Shown: one piece after another, positions 62,667 to 64,000 of the stretch
Layout: the number at the start of each line of letters is the position of its first letter
Numbering within the stretch: position 1 is the first letter of the stretch
Assembly: GCF_008630915.1 (NCBI RefSeq)
Contig: NZ_CP043909.1
Span: 1,178,001 to 1,242,000, forward strand
Direction of reading: 5' to 3'
From: Acinetobacter suaedae
GTDB taxonomy: Bacteria; Pseudomonadota; Gammaproteobacteria; Pseudomonadales; Moraxellaceae
DNA: 64,000 bases
Program-made: the position numbers and the translations under genes
Notes under the pieces: generated by a model
Database searches by the model: none
What the model saw: only the letters and a program-made list of their open reading frames with translations
What the model was told of the DNA's origin: nothing

Positions 62667-63080
62667 TTAGTCACAGGTAGATTTACTAGGGGCAATATAT
62701 TTAAGATTGAAATGACCATTGTCCTCAAAAATACAAATACTTCTATGATAGATTTTATTTGTTTCTAACGTTATTTCATAAGCAACATTTTTTTCAAAAA
62801 TAGTTAATGGTATTTTAGTACAGGTGTTTTCATTTATAGGTAACACTCCATTTTTATAGTGTTGCTCATAATTACTTTGAAATTCTTTTGTAAAATCTAT
62901 TTTACCTGTAGAGACTATAATAGTATTGTCGAATCCATAGTGAGTTTTTGGATTATTTGTGAATGCACACAAATGGTCATTTTTTAGCGTTACCTCTAAG
63001 TCTTTACTTTGGGGATTACATCCACTTATAAATATAAAAAAATTAAGTAGAAAAAATAGGCTGGGAAATTTAATTTTCAT
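62667..63080 (-). CDS. Putative T6SS-immunity-like lipoprotein
   Basis: A 137-residue lipoprotein with lipobox ISGC, then a small beta-rich domain with paired cysteines (DHLCAF, ENTCTK, RSICIF, KSTCD). The layout (V-x-L-x-N-x-x-x-C at the start, a Cys near a YEITLE strand and a closing C-containing strand) matches the two genes upstream. Similar Acinetobacter proteins are labelled putative T6SS immunity periplasmic lipoproteins. No effector gene is in the window, so the role is inferred. Confidence 0.65.
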   Translation of the reverse strand: MKIKFPSLFFLLNFFIFISGCNPQSKDLEVTLKNDHLCAFTNNPKTHYGFDNTIIVSTGKIDFTKEFQSNYEQHYKNGVLPINENTCTKIPLTIFEKNVAYEITLETNKIYHRSICIFEDNGHFNLKYIAPSKSTCD

Positions 63081-63185
63081 ATTCTATGATCTTGTTAACA
63101 TTGAAATAAAGAATCCTAAAATTCAAGGTTTATCCTCTATTTGGGTATGCTCAGGGGATATCTATAGGAAAGCATCCGAATAAAA

Positions 63186-63641
63186 CTATTTAAAAAAGTT
63201 CTTTATGTTTTCCCAAAAACTTGGCTTTATATCTGTGCACTTGGTCCCTTGGACATCTTGCAATACAAGTTTTCCTGAACTTTTCTTAACGCAAAAATCT
63301 TTGTTGTAAGCTTTTTTCACCCCACCCAATGTTGCACTATATGGTGTATTTTCTTTTAAACCTTTAAAGTTATTTAAATTTTTCTCTGTAAGAAGAATAC
63401 AATTGGTTTTTGTCGGATAGTTATTTTCAAAATGATTTTCATAAATCCAAGATTCCGTACTATCTTGAGATAAATTAAGTATGACGAGGTTAAATATACC
63501 TTTTTGCTGTGTATCATTAATATAAAAACATGGTTTATTATTTTTTAGTTCAATACTCACTTCACCACCTCTATATGGGGATGAAGTGGCCGACACATGG
63601 AATGGAAGAGATAAAAAGGCTAAGAATAAATATTTATGCAT
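63186..63641 (-). CDS. Exported immunity-like protein, paralogue
   Basis: A 151-residue protein with a cleavable signal (ending VSATS) rather than a lipobox. The same small-domain layout as 62667-63080 is visible: VSIELKNNKPCFYI at the start, TKTNCILLTEKNL, NTPYSATL and KDFCVKK. A basic, aromatic C-terminal tail (FWENIKNFFK) may touch the membrane. Function unknown; probably periplasmic and related to its neighbours. Confidence 0.62.
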   Translation of the reverse strand: MHKYLFLAFLSLPFHVSATSSPYRGGEVSIELKNNKPCFYINDTQQKGIFNLVILNLSQDSTESWIYENHFENNYPTKTNCILLTEKNLNNFKGLKENTPYSATLGGVKKAYNKDFCVKKSSGKLVLQDVQGTKCTDIKPSFWENIKNFFK

Positions 63642-63674
63642 GATTTAAATATAGGTCTATATAATTTATTTAGA

Positions 63675-64000
63675 TCATTTAATTAGCGAACTAAAAAAAC
63701 TCTTAATTTTATAAAGAATTTTTTTGATTTCTAATGAAATGCTAAAAGGATTTTTGTATTCAGATTGTTGACGCTGTAATTGGCTACCTAGTTTATGAAT
63801 AGATGTATTTTTCTTATCATCTACCACAAGACAGAAGTTTGCAGCATATGTCTTGTCCATATCTAAGATGAGCGAATATGGTCCTGATTCAGTAACATCC
63901 TTTAATGAAAATAGTAGGCAATCTGATTTGTGTCGAGGAGGGGCTTTTAGGTTATCAACCACAACTTCTGAAACAGATCGAGCATTACTGCCGGGTATAC
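63675..64000 (-). CDS. Immunity-like protein, C-terminal part (partial)
   Basis: The minus-strand frame stays open to the window edge, upstream of the first start-like codon (GSNARSVSEVVVDN precedes it), so the gene begins outside. The visible 108 residues repeat the pattern of the two downstream genes: SDCLLFSLKDV, GPYSLILDMDKTYAANFCLVV, then a basic amphipathic tail (KKILYKIKSFFSSLIK). It is the third member of the array. Confidence 0.6.
   Translation of the reverse strand, partial: IPGSNARSVSEVVVDNLKAPPRHKSDCLLFSLKDVTESGPYSLILDMDKTYAANFCLVVDDKKNTSIHKLGSQLQRQQSEYKNPFSISLEIKKILYKIKSFFSSLIK

Overview
The window looks like chromosome of a gamma-proteobacterium of the genus Acinetobacter. It is AT-rich, and three arrangements point there: nudJ-mnmA-hflD-purB, surE-nlpD followed by a LysR gene with no rpoS behind nlpD, and an Acinetobacter-style dacC with small MCR_0457-type secreted proteins. 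Species cannot be named from the sequence alone. No transposase, integrase, CRISPR array or prophage is visible. There are three tRNA genes: Leu-UAG, an unusual Trp-CCA, and Val-GAC.

Region 1 (1-18 kb) is a surface and biofilm region. It opens with two tandem copies of a SUMF1-like lipoprotein gene (the first cut by the window edge) and two tRNAs. Then come two YadA-type trimeric autotransporters on the minus strand, a 48-residue single-helix protein gene between them, a DUF6502-type protein, a lipoprotein, the pgaABCD operon for poly-N-acetylglucosamine (PNAG), and a convergent gene for a free-standing PgaB C-terminal (GH153-type) glycosidase. A 19-bp palindrome (WATGYGY-N5-RCRCATW) recurs in front of nearly all of these units and often overlaps the -35 or -10 box. 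I infer a shared regulator, with the DUF6502 protein as the local candidate.

Region 2 (18-32.5 kb) is a catabolic cluster. A divergent IclR regulator faces 13 co-directional genes: Rieske ferredoxin, a small HTH-like protein, Rieske oxygenase, SDR, VOC extradiol-type dioxygenase, ferredoxin reductase, MFS transporter, cupin, alpha/beta hydrolase, a second SDR, an aspartate-dehydrogenase-like protein, aldehyde dehydrogenase and a ThDP enzyme, ending with a separately promoted porin gene. A perfect 16-bp palindrome occurs twice in the IclR/operon gap, and a third site with the same arms lies before the porin gene. The set fits ring hydroxylation, meta-cleavage, hydrolysis, 2-oxo-acid decarboxylation and aldehyde oxidation. 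I cannot name the substrate.

Region 3 (32.5-62.5 kb) is mostly core genome: purB, hflD, mnmA and nudJ; a membrane-protein gene broken by one nonsense codon; a YrdA-like protein and dacC; MCR_0457-like proteins; surE, nlpD and a LysR gene; a Lon-like protease; an AmpG permease with a large soluble insertion; gloA, a YfeH-type transporter and rpmE; a FimX-like and PilZ-like pair; epmB divergent from efp; cstA with a YbdD-like gene; and a MoxR-DUF58-transglutaminase operon ending in tRNA-Val.

Region 4 (62.6-64 kb) holds three small exported proteins in a row resembling T6SS immunity proteins, the last running off the window end. Start codons were chosen from ribosome binding sites where the longest frame looked wrong.
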